This document shows, piece by piece, positions 35,619 through 45,576 of a DNA stretch of 64,000 nt (its first letter is position 1; every line of letters starts with the position of its first letter). The notes beneath the pieces were generated by a model. That model made no database searches. It was not told where the DNA came from and saw nothing but the letters and a program-made list of their open reading frames with translations. A program made the position numbers and the translations under genes. Source of the stretch: PALSA-1003 sp963791945 (GTDB lineage: Bacteria; Pseudomonadota; Gammaproteobacteria; Burkholderiales; Casimicrobiaceae). Location of the stretch: positions 62,001 to 126,000 of the forward strand of contig CAWBUD010000003.1 in the NCBI GenBank assembly GCA_963791945.1, given 5' to 3'.

Positions 35619-35693
35619 GTCGTCCCGACGCAGGCCGGGGCCCAAATTGCCCGCAGGAGACGTGCCTTCGGCCCCGGCCTTCACCCGGACGAC
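35619..35693. terminator. Long imperfect palindrome between convergent genes
   Basis: Outer arms GTCGTCC/GGACGAC (35619-35625, 35687-35693) and perfect 11-bp inner arms AGGCCGGGGCC/GGCCCCGGCCT (35632-35642, 35670-35680) enclose a 27-nt loop. Its place between two convergent genes suggests a bidirectional terminator, or a dispersed extragenic palindrome. Confidence 0.5.
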
Positions 35694-35705
35694 GATTGCT
35701 TCGCT

Positions 35706-38700
35706 TCAGTGTCTCGCTCGATTGAACGCCGCGAAATCGTCGGCGGCGAGTGCGCGGCTCACGAGGTGACCCTGGAAGCAGTCGCAGCCGCGGGCGCCGA
35801 GGAAATCGAACTGCTCGCGCGTGGCCACCCCCTCCGCGATCACGCGCAGGCCCAGGCCCCGCGCAAGCGCGATGATGGCCGAAGTGATCGCCGCGTCGCC
35901 GGGGTCCGTCTCGATGTCGGCAATGAACGAGATGTCGATCTTGAGCGTGTCGATGGGAAAATGCTTGAGGTGCGAGAGGCTGGAGTAACCGGTGCCGAAG
36001 TCGTCGATCGCCACGCCGAAGCCTTCTTCACGCAGCTGCTGCAGCACCTTCTTGATCGAGTCGAGATCGTGCAGCAGGCTCGACTCGGTGACCTCGAGCT
36101 CGATCCATTCGGGCTTGCAGCCGGCTTCCTGCACGATCTGGGAGATGCGCTGCGCGAGGTCGTCGCGATAGAACTGCCGCCCCGAAAGGTTGACGGAGAC
36201 CATGAGGGGCAGTCCGGCTTTGTGCCAGGCCGCGCACTGCAGCGCCGCGGTGCGCAGCACCCATTCGCCCATCACGTGGATCAGGCCCGACTCCTCGGCG
36301 AGCGGAATGAACACCTTCGGCGCCACGTCGCCGTGCTCGGCGTCGTGCCAGCGCAGCAGCGCCTCGGCGCCGACCACCGCCTGGTCGGCGATGCGCAGCA
36401 CCGGCTGATAATGAAGCGAAAGCGCGCCGTCCTTGACCGCCAGGCGCAACGCCGTTTCCAGCGTGTGCTGCTCGAGCCGCCGCGCGGCCAGATCGGCATC
36501 GAAGAACTGGTAGGTGTTGCGGCCGAGCTCCTTTGACCGGTACATCGCGACGTCGGCGTGCTTCAAGAGCTCTTCCGGCGCATCGCCGTCGTCCGGGTAG
36601 ACCGAGATCCCGATCGAGGAGGTGACGTAGATGTCGTGCTCCTCGACCTCGAAGGGCAGCGATATCGCCTCCTGCAGCTTCGTGGCGATGCGACCGAGGA
36701 TCTCGGCCTCGTCGAAATCCTCGACGATGACCATGAACTCGTCGCCCCCGAGCCGGGCGAGGAGGTCCGTCTCCCGCAGCGCGTGCGACAGCGCCGCCGT
36801 GACGCGCTTCAGGAGCTCGTCGCCGATCCGGTGGCCCAGCGTATCGTTGACGTTCTTGAACCGATCGAGATCGATGAACAGCACGCCGACCCGCTGTCCG
36901 GTCCGGCGGCCCTTGGCGATCGCCTGGGTAAGCCGCTCCTGCAGCAGCACGCGGTTCGGAAGTCCGGTGAGCGCGTCGCGCGTGGCGAGGTACTGGAGCC
37001 GTTCCTCCGCCAGGATGCGCGAGGAAACGTCCTGCACGAACGACAGGATCGAAACGATACTGCCGTGCTCGTCCAGCAGACACGAGTGGTACCACTCGCA
37101 CCAGATCGTCTCGCTGTCCTTGCGGTAGTTGCGCGTAAGCCCCGTCGCACGCGGCTCTTCGCCGGCGATCAGCTTGTTGACCAGCGCGCTGACATGGTCG
37201 CGATCGGACTCGTGCGTGAGCCGGCTGCCGGTGAGCGGCATCCCCAGCACTTCCTCGGCGCGCCAGCCGAAGATGTGCTCGGCCTGCGGCGACCAGCGCA
37301 CGAGCTGGAAGTCGCGATCCCATTCCAGCACCGCGAGCGGCGTATTGTTGATGTGCGAAGAGAGCATCCAGTTCGCGCGGCGCAGCGCTTCCTCGTTGCG
37401 CTTCTGGTCGTGGATGTCGGTGTGCACGGCGTAGATGCCAATCACGTTGCCTTCGCTGTCGCGGTTGGGAGCGAAGTGGACCGATTCCCAGCGCTGCTCG
37501 CCGTTGGGCTGCACGAGGAGCTGCTCGGTCGAAACGGTCTCGCCGGAGAGAACGCGGGTCAAGAGCGGCTGGAGCTGGCGCCCCCGCGCCTCGCCGACCA
37601 CTTCGCCGATGCGCCGTCCGGTGAGCTCCTTGCGGCTTTCGGAGAGCCATTCCTCGTTGTGGCGGTTCAGGAACCGGAAGCGGAAGTCGCGGTCGATGTA
37701 CGCCACGCGCGCCGGCACGTTGTCCATGATGAGCCGGAGCTCCGCCTCGCTCGCGCGCAACGCCTCCTGCGCCTGCTTGAGCCCGTGAATGTCGTTCATG
37801 AGCACGAACGCGCCGGCGATCTCGCGCTCTGCGCTCATGTCCGGAACCACCCGGATGGTCATCCACCTGCGAACGCCGTTGGCGCCCGGCACGAGGCGAT
37901 CGAAGGACGTCGATTCGCCGCGCAGCGCCCGGCCGAGCATCACCTGCGCGCTCTGATAGATGCCGTGCCCGACCACGTCGCGAAGCCGCAGCTCCGTCAC
38001 CTTCTCCGCGGAAAGCCCGAAGTAGTGCAGGAAGGTACGGTTGACGTACTGGCAGCGCTCGTCGCGGTCGATGTACGCCACCGGGGCCGGCACGCCATCC
38101 ATGATCGCGCGCAACTGCGATTCGCGCGCAGCCAGCGCATCCTGCGCCTGCTTCAGGTCGGTGATGTCGTGCCAGACGGTGTAGTAACCCTTGATCGTGC
38201 CGTCGAAGTGAAAATCGGGAACGATACGGTTCCTGAGCCACAGCGCCTTGCCGTTGGCGTCGACACCCGCACGCTCGTAAGTGACGCTTTCGCCCTTGGC
38301 GGCGCGCTCGATGTAAGGCCGCTGCGCTTCGGAGACTTCGGGGCCAAGCACTTCTTCGGCCGCTTTGCCGATCACGTCGTCACGATCGAGGCCCACCACA
38401 CGCAGGAATGCATCATTGACGAAGCTGTACTTGCGCTCCTGATCGACATAGACGACAGGCTCGGGGATGTTGTCGGTGAACAGCCGGAGCTGCTCCTCGC
38501 GCGTGGCCAGCGCCTGCTCGGTGAGCTTCAGGTCGTGGATGTCGTATTCGGTGCAATACAGCCCCCGCACCTTGCCCGTGCCGTCGACGTCGGGCGCGAT
38601 GCGCCCGTGCATCCAACGCCGCTGGCCGTCGACCGAAACGCCGACGCGCTCGTAGTCGACGTTCTCGCCTTCCTGCGCGCGCTTGATGATCGGCCGCAGG

Positions 38701-39704
38701 AAGGCGGTGACGTCGGAGGGCATCACTTCGTACGGCGTCTTCCCGTAGATCTGATCCTGCGGCCGGCAGACCCAGTTCGCGAAGGCCTGGTTGACGAACG
38801 TGTAGCGCAGCGACTTGTCGAGATAGGCGATCGGGCCCGGGATGTTGTCGGCGAAGAGCCGGAGCTGCGCTTCCTGCGCCTTCAGAGCTTCGCGGATGCG
38901 GACGTCGTCCTCGATGTCGTTGATGACCGCGAACGCGCCGCCGATGCGGCCACCGGGCTCGCGGTCCGGGAACAAGGTGATCCGCACCCAGCGCAGCTCG
39001 CCCGAGGCGGAGCGCTCGCGCCGGTCGTAGGCGACCGTGGCGCCCGCGAAGGCGCGCTCGACGTAGCCCGTGAGGTCTGCGAGCGCCTCGGTGGCGACGA
39101 AATTCTTGAGCGGCTGGCCGAGAAGATCGTCGACCGCGCGGCCGATGTACTCGCCGTACGGCTTGTTGGCGAAGCGCAGCCTCAGGCTCCGATCGAAATA
39201 GCAGATCGGCAGTCCGACGCTGTCGGTGACCACCCGCAGTCGATGCTCGCGCTGCCCCGCTTCGAGCTCCAGTCGCTTGATGTTGTCGACGTCGGTGTAC
39301 GTCGCGAGCAAGCCGCGGATCTCGCCGCGTGGCCCGCGGTCCGGGTAGTAGTCGACGCGGATCCAGAAGGCGTTGCGCTTGGCGCTCGAGAGCTGGCGCT
39401 CGAAGCTCACCCGCTCGCCGGAAAGCGCCGCGATGACGTAAGCCTGGTAGAGCTGGTAGAGCTCGCGTCCTTCGACCTCGACGATTTCGCGGCCGAGGAC
39501 TTCGGCGGTCGCCTTGCCGGTCCAGTCGAGGAAAGCACGGTTGACGAAGCGGAAATGCTGGTCGGCGTCGATATAGCAGACCGGGACCCCGAGCGCGTTC
39601 AGCTTGCGCTGCGATAGCGCCAGCAGGCCCTCCCGCCCCTCGCCCGACGTTTCCAGCGTCGGCTGATCGAGCCGGCTCAGTTGTTTTGGTAGCGCCATCG
39701 CCAC
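35706..39704 (-). CDS. Multi-PAS GGDEF-EAL cyclic-di-GMP protein
   Basis: The 1332-residue protein starts at GTG 39704. About seven PAS domains fill residues 25-900, each with an I/VxYIDRD-type start (for example PVCYIDADQHFRFVNRAFLD and RVAYIDRDFRFRFLNR). The diguanylate cyclase domain has an intact LLARLGGDEFMVIVEDF (active-site GGDEF). The phosphodiesterase domain has VVGAEALLRWHDAEHGD (EAL) and IDDFGTGYSSLSHLKHFPID. Both activities could therefore be present. No transmembrane segment or signal peptide is seen, so sensing is cytoplasmic, perhaps of redox or small ligands. Confidence 0.93.
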   Translation of the reverse strand: MAMALPKQLSRLDQPTLETSGEGREGLLALSQRKLNALGVPVCYIDADQHFRFVNRAFLDWTGKATAEVLGREIVEVEGRELYQLYQAYVIAALSGERVSFERQLSSAKRNAFWIRVDYYPDRGPRGEIRGLLATYTDVDNIKRLELEAGQREHRLRVVTDSVGLPICYFDRSLRLRFANKPYGEYIGRAVDDLLGQPLKNFVATEALADLTGYVERAFAGATVAYDRRERSASGELRWVRITLFPDREPGGRIGGAFAVINDIEDDVRIREALKAQEAQLRLFADNIPGPIAYLDKSLRYTFVNQAFANWVCRPQDQIYGKTPYEVMPSDVTAFLRPIIKRAQEGENVDYERVGVSVDGQRRWMHGRIAPDVDGTGKVRGLYCTEYDIHDLKLTEQALATREEQLRLFTDNIPEPVVYVDQERKYSFVNDAFLRVVGLDRDDVIGKAAEEVLGPEVSEAQRPYIERAAKGESVTYERAGVDANGKALWLRNRIVPDFHFDGTIKGYYTVWHDITDLKQAQDALAARESQLRAIMDGVPAPVAYIDRDERCQYVNRTFLHYFGLSAEKVTELRLRDVVGHGIYQSAQVMLGRALRGESTSFDRLVPGANGVRRWMTIRVVPDMSAEREIAGAFVLMNDIHGLKQAQEALRASEAELRLIMDNVPARVAYIDRDFRFRFLNRHNEEWLSESRKELTGRRIGEVVGEARGRQLQPLLTRVLSGETVSTEQLLVQPNGEQRWESVHFAPNRDSEGNVIGIYAVHTDIHDQKRNEEALRRANWMLSSHINNTPLAVLEWDRDFQLVRWSPQAEHIFGWRAEEVLGMPLTGSRLTHESDRDHVSALVNKLIAGEEPRATGLTRNYRKDSETIWCEWYHSCLLDEHGSIVSILSFVQDVSSRILAEERLQYLATRDALTGLPNRVLLQERLTQAIAKGRRTGQRVGVLFIDLDRFKNVNDTLGHRIGDELLKRVTAALSHALRETDLLARLGGDEFMVIVEDFDEAEILGRIATKLQEAISLPFEVEEHDIYVTSSIGISVYPDDGDAPEELLKHADVAMYRSKELGRNTYQFFDADLAARRLEQHTLETALRLAVKDGALSLHYQPVLRIADQAVVGAEALLRWHDAEHGDVAPKVFIPLAEESGLIHVMGEWVLRTAALQCAAWHKAGLPLMVSVNLSGRQFYRDDLAQRISQIVQEAGCKPEWIELEVTESSLLHDLDSIKKVLQQLREEGFGVAIDDFGTGYSSLSHLKHFPIDTLKIDISFIADIETDPGDAAITSAIIALARGLGLRVIAEGVATREQFDFLGARGCDCFQGHLVSRALAADDFAAFNRARH

Positions 39705-39973
39705 GGGCTTGTTCCGTCGTTGCGGCCGCCCGCTTCTCCCTGGTGAGCGGGCAGTCTAGGGGGCCAATCCCGACCTGACAAGCAAGGAGCCTGCCATAGC
39801 CGGCGCGCGACCCGTCCTGCCTCGACGCGGGGGCTGCGGCCCGGCAAAAGCTCTCGCGGCGATATTCTCGGCTTTGCCCGCGTTGGCTCCCCCACTCATG
39901 CAGGCTACAATCGGCGTCACAAAAAAACGCCCGGCGGCACCCCGTCCCGCGGCGCACCCTTGGAGAAAGGCCC

Positions 39974-41332
39974 GTGTTCGGAGCCCGCGCGGTGCGCTTA
40001 GCCGCGGCCCTGTTGTCCCTCGTTCTGCTGTGCGCCGCCGGCCCTGCCTCGGCCGCGCCAGCCGATACGCCGGAACTGACCGGCATCCCGGTCGATTTCA
40101 TCCTGTTCGGCGCCACGCTGGCCGGCGTGGCCCTGTTCCATCGTCACACGCTCGGAATCGCGCTTGGCGGCCTGATCGCGATCTCCGCGTACAAATTGAC
40201 GTTCACGGGTTTCCGCGAGGGCGCGGGTCTCACGGCGCTCGTCGCCCACCTCGGCCACGAATGGGTGATTCTCGCGAACCTGTTCTGCCTGCTGATGGGC
40301 TTCGCGCTGCTGTCGCGGCATTTCGAGAAGAGCCATGTGCCGCTGGAACTGCCGCGTTTCCTCCCCGACGACTGGAAGGGCGCGTTCGTGCTGCTGGTGA
40401 TGATTTTCGTCCTGTCCTCGTTCCTCGACAACATCGCCGCGGCGCTGATCGGCGGCGCGATGGCGCATCAGCTCTTCCGCGCCAAAGTGCACATCGGCTA
40501 TCTCGCGGCGATCGTGGCTGCGTCGAATGCCGGCGGCGCGGGAAGCGTGGTCGGCGACACCACCACGACCATGATGTGGATCGACGGCGTGAATCCGCTG
40601 CAGGTCCTGGAGGCGTACACCGCCGCCGGCGTCGCGATGGTGATCTTCGGCATCCCGGCCTCCATCCAGCAGCAGAAGTATTCGCCCATTCTGAAGCACA
40701 CCCACGCCCATGTCCGCGTCGACTGGGCCCGGGTGGGGATCGTGGGATTGATTCTCGTGAGCGCGATCGGGGCCAACGTCACGATGAATCTTCGCTGGCC
40801 GGCGGTCGCCGGCCACTTTCCCTTGATCGGCGTATCGGTATGGGTGGCGATCCTGGTGTCGCTGCCGCTGCGCCGGCCCGACTGGGAAGTCCTGCCTGGG
40901 GCGTTGAAGGGTACGATCTTCCTGCTGTCACTCGTCACCGCGGCGTCGATGATGCCGGTGGAGAAACTGCCGGATGCATCGTGGCACGTCGCGCTGGGAC
41001 TCGGCTTCGTATCCGCGGTCTTCGACAACATCCCGCTCACCGCGCTTGCGCTCAAGCAGGGTGGCTACGATTGGGGCTTCCTCGCCTATGCCGTCGGATT
41101 CGGCGGCTCGATGATCTGGTTCGGATCTTCCGCAGGCGTCGCTTTGTCGAACATGTACCCCGACGCGAAGGACGCGATAGCGTGGGTACGCGGCGGCTGG
41201 CACGTCGCCTTGGCGTACGTGATCGGTTTCTTCGTGATGCTCGTCGTCCAGGGCTGGTATCCGCAGCCCAAGCACGAGGCTCCGCAAAGCGGCCCCCAGA
41301 CCGCGCTCGCCGCTCCGGCCCTGACGCATTGA
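39974..41332 (+). CDS. Ion-transporter-superfamily permease (NhaD/ArsB/citrate type)
   Basis: The start is GTG 39974 with Shine-Dalgarno GGAGAAAGG. The 452-residue protein has a cleavable N-terminal hydrophobic segment (AAALLSLVLLCAAGPASA) and about 11 helices. Repeated re-entrant motifs of the IT superfamily occur as SSFLDNIAAALIGGAMAHQL, NAGGAGSVVGDTTTTMMW and SAVFDNIPLTALALKQGGYD. DNI/DN-P motifs occur in NhaD sodium/proton antiporters. The substrate (Na+/H+, citrate or oxyanion) cannot be fixed from the sequence. Confidence 0.82.
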   Translation: MFGARAVRLAAALLSLVLLCAAGPASAAPADTPELTGIPVDFILFGATLAGVALFHRHTLGIALGGLIAISAYKLTFTGFREGAGLTALVAHLGHEWVILANLFCLLMGFALLSRHFEKSHVPLELPRFLPDDWKGAFVLLVMIFVLSSFLDNIAAALIGGAMAHQLFRAKVHIGYLAAIVAASNAGGAGSVVGDTTTTMMWIDGVNPLQVLEAYTAAGVAMVIFGIPASIQQQKYSPILKHTHAHVRVDWARVGIVGLILVSAIGANVTMNLRWPAVAGHFPLIGVSVWVAILVSLPLRRPDWEVLPGALKGTIFLLSLVTAASMMPVEKLPDASWHVALGLGFVSAVFDNIPLTALALKQGGYDWGFLAYAVGFGGSMIWFGSSAGVALSNMYPDAKDAIAWVRGGWHVALAYVIGFFVMLVVQGWYPQPKHEAPQSGPQTALAAPALTH

Positions 41333-41378
41333 AGCGGGTCGCGATCCGCGACGCTTTGACGTCTGCGTGCCAGGCCTC

Positions 41379-41687
41379 CTACCGCACCCAGCCGCCGGGA
41401 ACGAAATGCCAGCGCGGGCCGACCTGGACCCAATGCGCGGGAACATAGTGGTATCCCGGATGCACACGAACCCAGTAGCCGTACACCCAGACGTGCCGAT
41501 GGCCGTTCCAACGCCAGTACCCATCCACCCAGACATAGCCGTGGCGGGGCGGTGGCACCGCGACAACCCGCGGCGGCGGCGGTGCAACGCCGATGTCGAC
41601 TGCGACCACCGCGCCCTCCGCGGCCATCGCCGCGAGGCTGGTCGTCGCTGCCACGAGCAGCCCAACTGCGCTGCGACGTAACGTCAT
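41379..41687 (-). CDS. Secreted YXWGXW/WXXGXW-repeat protein
   Basis: The start is ATG 41687 (about 102 residues). A signal peptide (MTLRRSAVGLLVAATTSLAA) is followed by a Pro-rich linker (APPPPRVVAVPPPRHGY) and short aromatic repeats: YVWVDGYWRWNGHRHVWVYG, YWVRVHPGYHYVPAHWVQVG and RWHFVPGGW. The repeats resemble the WXXGXW family of small cell-envelope proteins of unknown role. Confidence 0.8.
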   Translation of the reverse strand: MTLRRSAVGLLVAATTSLAAMAAEGAVVAVDIGVAPPPPRVVAVPPPRHGYVWVDGYWRWNGHRHVWVYGYWVRVHPGYHYVPAHWVQVGPRWHFVPGGWVR

Positions 41688-41837
41688 GGTTTTATCTCGT
41701 TTTGCTGGACGTTTGTGAACCAGCAACGGTCGATACCTTGCGGCGGTTGACTGCGCCCGATCACCATCGAAACAGACGGAAACAAAAAGACCGCAGCGAG
41801 GACCGGGGTCCCGCTGCGGACTTCAGTCGCGGCCCGT

Positions 41838-42131
41838 TCAGCGATCGTATTCCCAATACCCGCTCTCGATGTACACCGAGCCATCGGGCTGGATCACGCG
41901 CCGTTCGGGAACCCAGTGCGTCGAGGGGCGTTCCTCCACGACGCGACGCTCGACCCACATCCCCCGGTCGCTATCCCAGTACCGCTCGACCCGAGTTTCC
42001 ACCGGGGGCGCCGATTCGTATACAACCGTCGGTGATCGGTAAACCTCGTAATAACTCTGCGCTTGCACCCCGACCGGCAGCAGCGCGATCGTCGCCAGCA
42101 ACGAACCGAGCAACGTGTGACGCAGTGTCAT
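41838..42131 (-). CDS. Small secreted protein of unknown function
   Basis: It has about 97 residues, with a signal peptide (MTLRHTLLGSLLATIALLPV) and a charged mature part rich in Tyr, Arg and Glu (VETRVERYWDSDRGMWVERR, STHWVPERRVIQPDG). I do not recognise the family. It lies upstream of the WXXGXW-repeat gene on the same strand, about 150 bp away; both are short, exported and aromatic-rich, so a shared envelope function is possible. Confidence 0.6.
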   Translation of the reverse strand: MTLRHTLLGSLLATIALLPVGVQAQSYYEVYRSPTVVYESAPPVETRVERYWDSDRGMWVERRVVEERPSTHWVPERRVIQPDGSVYIESGYWEYDR

Positions 42132-42259
42132 GTCCATCCCTCCAAGTCAAGAGGACATATTTTTCGACACCGCTCCTACAGCGCGAGGTTCCCTCCGTGA
42201 TGTTGGATTGCTGTCGCCGCGGGGCGACAGTAAAGCGCTTCGTCGCGTGGCCGGCGCCG

Positions 42260-42925
42260 CTAGACGATCAGAATGTGCACGCGGTACGGGCCGTGCGCGC
42301 CGAGCACGATCGTCTGCTCGATGTCGCCGGTGCGCGAGGGGCCAGAAACGAGATGCACCCCGCGCGGCATCACGCGACGCTCTTCGCGCAGAAGCGCGAA
42401 TGCTTCTTCCATGCCGCCGACGATGCGGTGCGCCGGCACGACGGCGACATGCGTCTCCGGCAGCAGGATGCTCGCAGTGGGCGTGTCGGCTCCGGTCACG
42501 ATCACCATCGTGCCCGTCTCGGCGATGGCGCAGAAGGCGCCGGTGACCGCCAGGCGATCGCTGCCCGTGGTGGGGCGCGCCTCGATCTGCAATCCGGCGC
42601 CAGCCCAGTCGAGCGTGGCGAACTCGGGCCAGCACACGCCGGCGTTGGGCTTGTCCGCTGTCGACGCCGCAGGAAGCTGCAGTTGCGCCAGATAGCGCGC
42701 AACGCGCTGCGGGATTTCGCTCCGCTCGCCGACGCGCTCGACCGTGCTTTCCATGTCGCGGGCGCGGCGCATGAACTGCTCGACGAGGTCACTGGGCGGC
42801 TTTGGACGCGGACCTTGCGCGTGGCTGGCGATATACGACTCGGCGGCTGCCAGCGCCGCCTCGTCGCGCCCCTGCTTGCCGAGCGCCTTGCGCACGCGGC
42901 CCATGATGTTTTCGTGCGCGCCGCT
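42260..42925 (-). CDS. lutC: Lactate utilization protein C (LUD domain)
   Basis: It has 221 residues from ATG 42925. The LUD domain includes AVTGAFCAIAETGTMVIVTG and HVAVVPAHRIVGGMEEAFAL, ending in LVSGPSRTGDIEQTIVLGAH. LutC is part of the LutABC L-lactate oxidation complex. It follows the aminotransferase gene by 13 bp rather than lutB directly, an unusual arrangement. Confidence 0.88.
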   Translation of the reverse strand, partial: SGAHENIMGRVRKALGKQGRDEAALAAAESYIASHAQGPRPKPPSDLVEQFMRRARDMESTVERVGERSEIPQRVARYLAQLQLPAASTADKPNAGVCWPEFATLDWAGAGLQIEARPTTGSDRLAVTGAFCAIAETGTMVIVTGADTPTASILLPETHVAVVPAHRIVGGMEEAFALLREERRVMPRGVHLVSGPSRTGDIEQTIVLGAHGPYRVHILIV

Positions 42926-42938
42926 CATCTCGCCGGCC

Positions 42939-44159
42939 CTATTTGCCGCCCTTGCGCACGAAAGCGTCGATGCGGGCAATACCCTCCTTGATCGCCTGCG
43001 GCGACGCCGCGTACGAAAAGCGGATGTGCTGGCCGTCGCCCGGAACGCGACGGCCGAAGTGGATGTCGGCGAGCACCGCGACGCCAGCCTCGTAGAGCAG
43101 GCGCTTGCGGAACTCTTCGGAATCGCCGCATCCGGTGCGCCTGCACGCCTCGGTGACGTTGGGCCACGCGTAGAATGCGCCGCCAGGTGTCTTGCACTCG
43201 ATGCCCGGAACCTGATTGAGCAGGCCCACGATCAGATCCCTGCGCTCGAGGAACGAGCGGCGCATCGCCTCCGCCGCGTCCTGCGGGCCGGTGATCGCCT
43301 CGACCGCCGCCCACTGGCTGATCTGCGAGGCGCAGGATTCGGTGTTGGTGATCCAGCGCGTGAACACGGGCGCGAGTGCCTTGTTGGCGATGAAGCCCAC
43401 GCGCCAGCCGGTCATGGCCCAGGTCTTCGAAGCGCCGTCGGAGATGATCGTGCGCTCGCGCATCCCGGGAAGCGAGGCGAGCGACAGAAACTCGCCGTCG
43501 TAGAGCAGCCGCGAGTAGATCTCGTCGGCGAACACCCAGACCTGCGGATGCATGCGCAGTATCTCGGCGATCGCTTCCAGGTCGGCGCGCTTCAGGCTGC
43601 CGCCGGTCGGGTTGTGCGGCGAGTTGAGGATCAGAAGCCGCGTCTTGGCGGTGATCTGCGCCTGGAGCTCGTGCGGATCGAAGGCGAAGTCGCGCGCTTC
43701 CCGGAGATGCACCGGCACGGGCACTGCGCCGTTGGCGACGATCTGCGACTCGTAGATCGGAAATCCCGGCACCGGATAGATCACTTCGTCGTCGACGCCG
43801 TAGTCGGTCACCGAGGCGATTGCGTAAGCGATGAAGGGCTTCGCGCCGGCCCCGACGACGACCTCGTCGGCGCCGATCGCGAGATGCCGCCGCGTCCCCA
43901 TGTCGCGCGCCGCTGCCGCGCGCAGCTCGTCGATCCCCGCCGAAGGCGTGTAGCCGTGCTTGCCGGCGCGGATCGCCGCGATCGCCGCGTCCTGCACGTT
44001 GACCGGCGTCGCGAAGTCGGGCTGGCCGATGCAGAACGAAACGACGTCGCGTCCCTGGCGCTGAAGCTCGTTGACTTCGGCCAACACGACGAAGGCGTTC
44101 TCCGTGCCGAGGCTCTCGCCACGCCGGCTGATGCGGGGAATGACGTGCGGTGCGTTCAA
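42939..44159 (-). CDS. Pyridoxal phosphate-dependent aminotransferase (class I/II)
   Basis: No ATG is available early in the frame. TTG 44159 overlaps the lutB stop (TTGA) and has AGGAAA upstream, giving 406 residues. Motifs: VVSFCIGQPDFATP, LILNSPHNPTGGSLKRADLE, VFADEIYSRLLYDGEF, and the PLP lysine in IISDGASKTWAMTGWRVGF; the C-terminal substrate Arg is in GQHIRFSYAASP. It resembles aspartate or alanine aminotransferases of the AspB group. The position between lutB and lutC suggests alanine-pyruvate-lactate metabolism (inference). Confidence 0.87.
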   Translation of the reverse strand: MNAPHVIPRISRRGESLGTENAFVVLAEVNELQRQGRDVVSFCIGQPDFATPVNVQDAAIAAIRAGKHGYTPSAGIDELRAAAARDMGTRRHLAIGADEVVVGAGAKPFIAYAIASVTDYGVDDEVIYPVPGFPIYESQIVANGAVPVPVHLREARDFAFDPHELQAQITAKTRLLILNSPHNPTGGSLKRADLEAIAEILRMHPQVWVFADEIYSRLLYDGEFLSLASLPGMRERTIISDGASKTWAMTGWRVGFIANKALAPVFTRWITNTESCASQISQWAAVEAITGPQDAAEAMRRSFLERRDLIVGLLNQVPGIECKTPGGAFYAWPNVTEACRRTGCGDSEEFRKRLLYEAGVAVLADIHFGRRVPGDGQHIRFSYAASPQAIKEGIARIDAFVRKGGK

Positions 44160-45565
44160 TTCGCTTTCCTTTGGGCATAGAGATCGCGGAACGTCCGGCC
44201 CGCTGGCGCCGGGAAATCGCGGCCCCCGGTCCAGCCGCCGGCGAGCGGCAGCTTGTGGAGCAGTCGCGCGCGACCGCCCAGCGCGGCGAGCACGCGGACG
44301 CCGATGCGCGTGGCGAGGGCGTACGGGCGCGGATGCGATGCGAGCCACGCCCATAGCCGGAAGCCCGCGCGCTCGTGCCATGGCCTCAAGCCTTGCGCGA
44401 ACTGCTGCTCGCGGAGCTTGCGCAGGAGATCGGGCAGCGGAATCTTCACGGGGCAGACCACGCCGCACTGGTTGCACAGCGTCGCCGCCTGCGGCAGGTC
44501 GAGCGCGTTCTCGATGCCCACGTAGGCCGGCGTCAGGATCGAGCCGATCGGACCCGGATAGACCCAGCCGTAGGAATGGCCACCGACGTTCTGGTAGACG
44601 GGACAGTGGTTCATGCAGGCGCCGCAGCGGATGCAGCGCAGCGCCTCGCGCAGCTCGCCCCCCAGCACGCCTGATCGTCCTGCATCCACGACGATGAAGT
44701 ACATGTGCTCGGCACCGTGGAATTCACCCGGACCCTTGACGCCGGTCAGGATGTCCACGTAGTTCGAGATCGACTGTCCGGTGGCCGAGCGCGGCAGCAG
44801 CCGCATCAGCGTCGCGACGTCTTCGAGCGTCGGCACGATCTTCTCGATCCCCGAGATCGCGACGTGCACCCGAGGCAGCGTCGTCGTGAGCGTTGCGTTG
44901 CCCTCGTTGGTGACCAGCACGACCGAGCCCGTCTCGGCGACGAAGAAATTGCCCCCGGAGACGCCCATGTCGGCGGTGAGATAGTGCTCGCGCAGCACGC
45001 CACGCGCTTCCAGGCACAGCTCGTCGATGCCGACTTTGCGCGGCGTGGCGTGACGCTTCGCGAAGAGATCGGCGACCTCTTCCTTGCTCTTGTGCAAGGC
45101 CGGTCCGATGATGTGCGACGGCGGCTCGTAGTCGTTGATCTGCAGGATGTATTCGCCGAGGTCGGTCTCGACGACCGTCAGTCCGGCGGCCTCGATCGCG
45201 CGGTCGAGCGCGGATTCCTCGCTCACCATCGACTTGGACTTGATGATCTTCCGCGCGCCGTGCCGGCGCGCGATCTCCAGCACGTGGGCGTTGATCTCGG
45301 TGGGCGTTTCGGCCCAGAGCACCGTCGCGCCGCGCGCAGTGGCGTTCCGCTCGAAGATCTCGAGCCACGCATCGAGGTTGTCGAGCGCGCGCTGCCGGAT
45401 GGCCCGCGCGGCCTCGCGCGTGGCTTCGAAGTCGTCGAGCTCCGCGAGCGACTCGCGCCGCTTGACGACGAACTTGCCCTTGAACTTCTGCAGGTTGACC
45501 TGGAGCTGTGCATCCGCCAGGCTGGCGTGCGCGCGCTGCTTGAAGTGCATCGAGGCGACTTGCAT
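44156..45565 (-). CDS. lutB: Lactate utilization iron-sulfur protein B
   Basis: It has 469 residues from ATG 45565 (ATG 45550 also possible). A LUD domain (SMVSEESALDRAIEAAGLTV, GNFFVAETGSVVLVTNEGNA) is followed by two ferredoxin-type cluster motifs (CIRCGACMNHCPVYQN and TLCNQCGVVCPVKIPLPDLL) and a C-terminal DUF3390-like tail. The protein is the iron-sulfur subunit of L-lactate oxidation. The gene begins 11 bp after lutA and its stop overlaps the aminotransferase start. Confidence 0.93.
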   Translation of the reverse strand: MQVASMHFKQRAHASLADAQLQVNLQKFKGKFVVKRRESLAELDDFEATREAARAIRQRALDNLDAWLEIFERNATARGATVLWAETPTEINAHVLEIARRHGARKIIKSKSMVSEESALDRAIEAAGLTVVETDLGEYILQINDYEPPSHIIGPALHKSKEEVADLFAKRHATPRKVGIDELCLEARGVLREHYLTADMGVSGGNFFVAETGSVVLVTNEGNATLTTTLPRVHVAISGIEKIVPTLEDVATLMRLLPRSATGQSISNYVDILTGVKGPGEFHGAEHMYFIVVDAGRSGVLGGELREALRCIRCGACMNHCPVYQNVGGHSYGWVYPGPIGSILTPAYVGIENALDLPQAATLCNQCGVVCPVKIPLPDLLRKLREQQFAQGLRPWHERAGFRLWAWLASHPRPYALATRIGVRVLAALGGRARLLHKLPLAGGWTGGRDFPAPAGRTFRDLYAQRKAN

Positions 45566-45576
45566 CGGGTATCCGT

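Noticed and set aside
36558..39617. A 1019-codon open frame antisense to the PAS-GGDEF-EAL gene
   Set aside because: It is a GC-rich shadow of the real gene, with biased composition and no family motifs.
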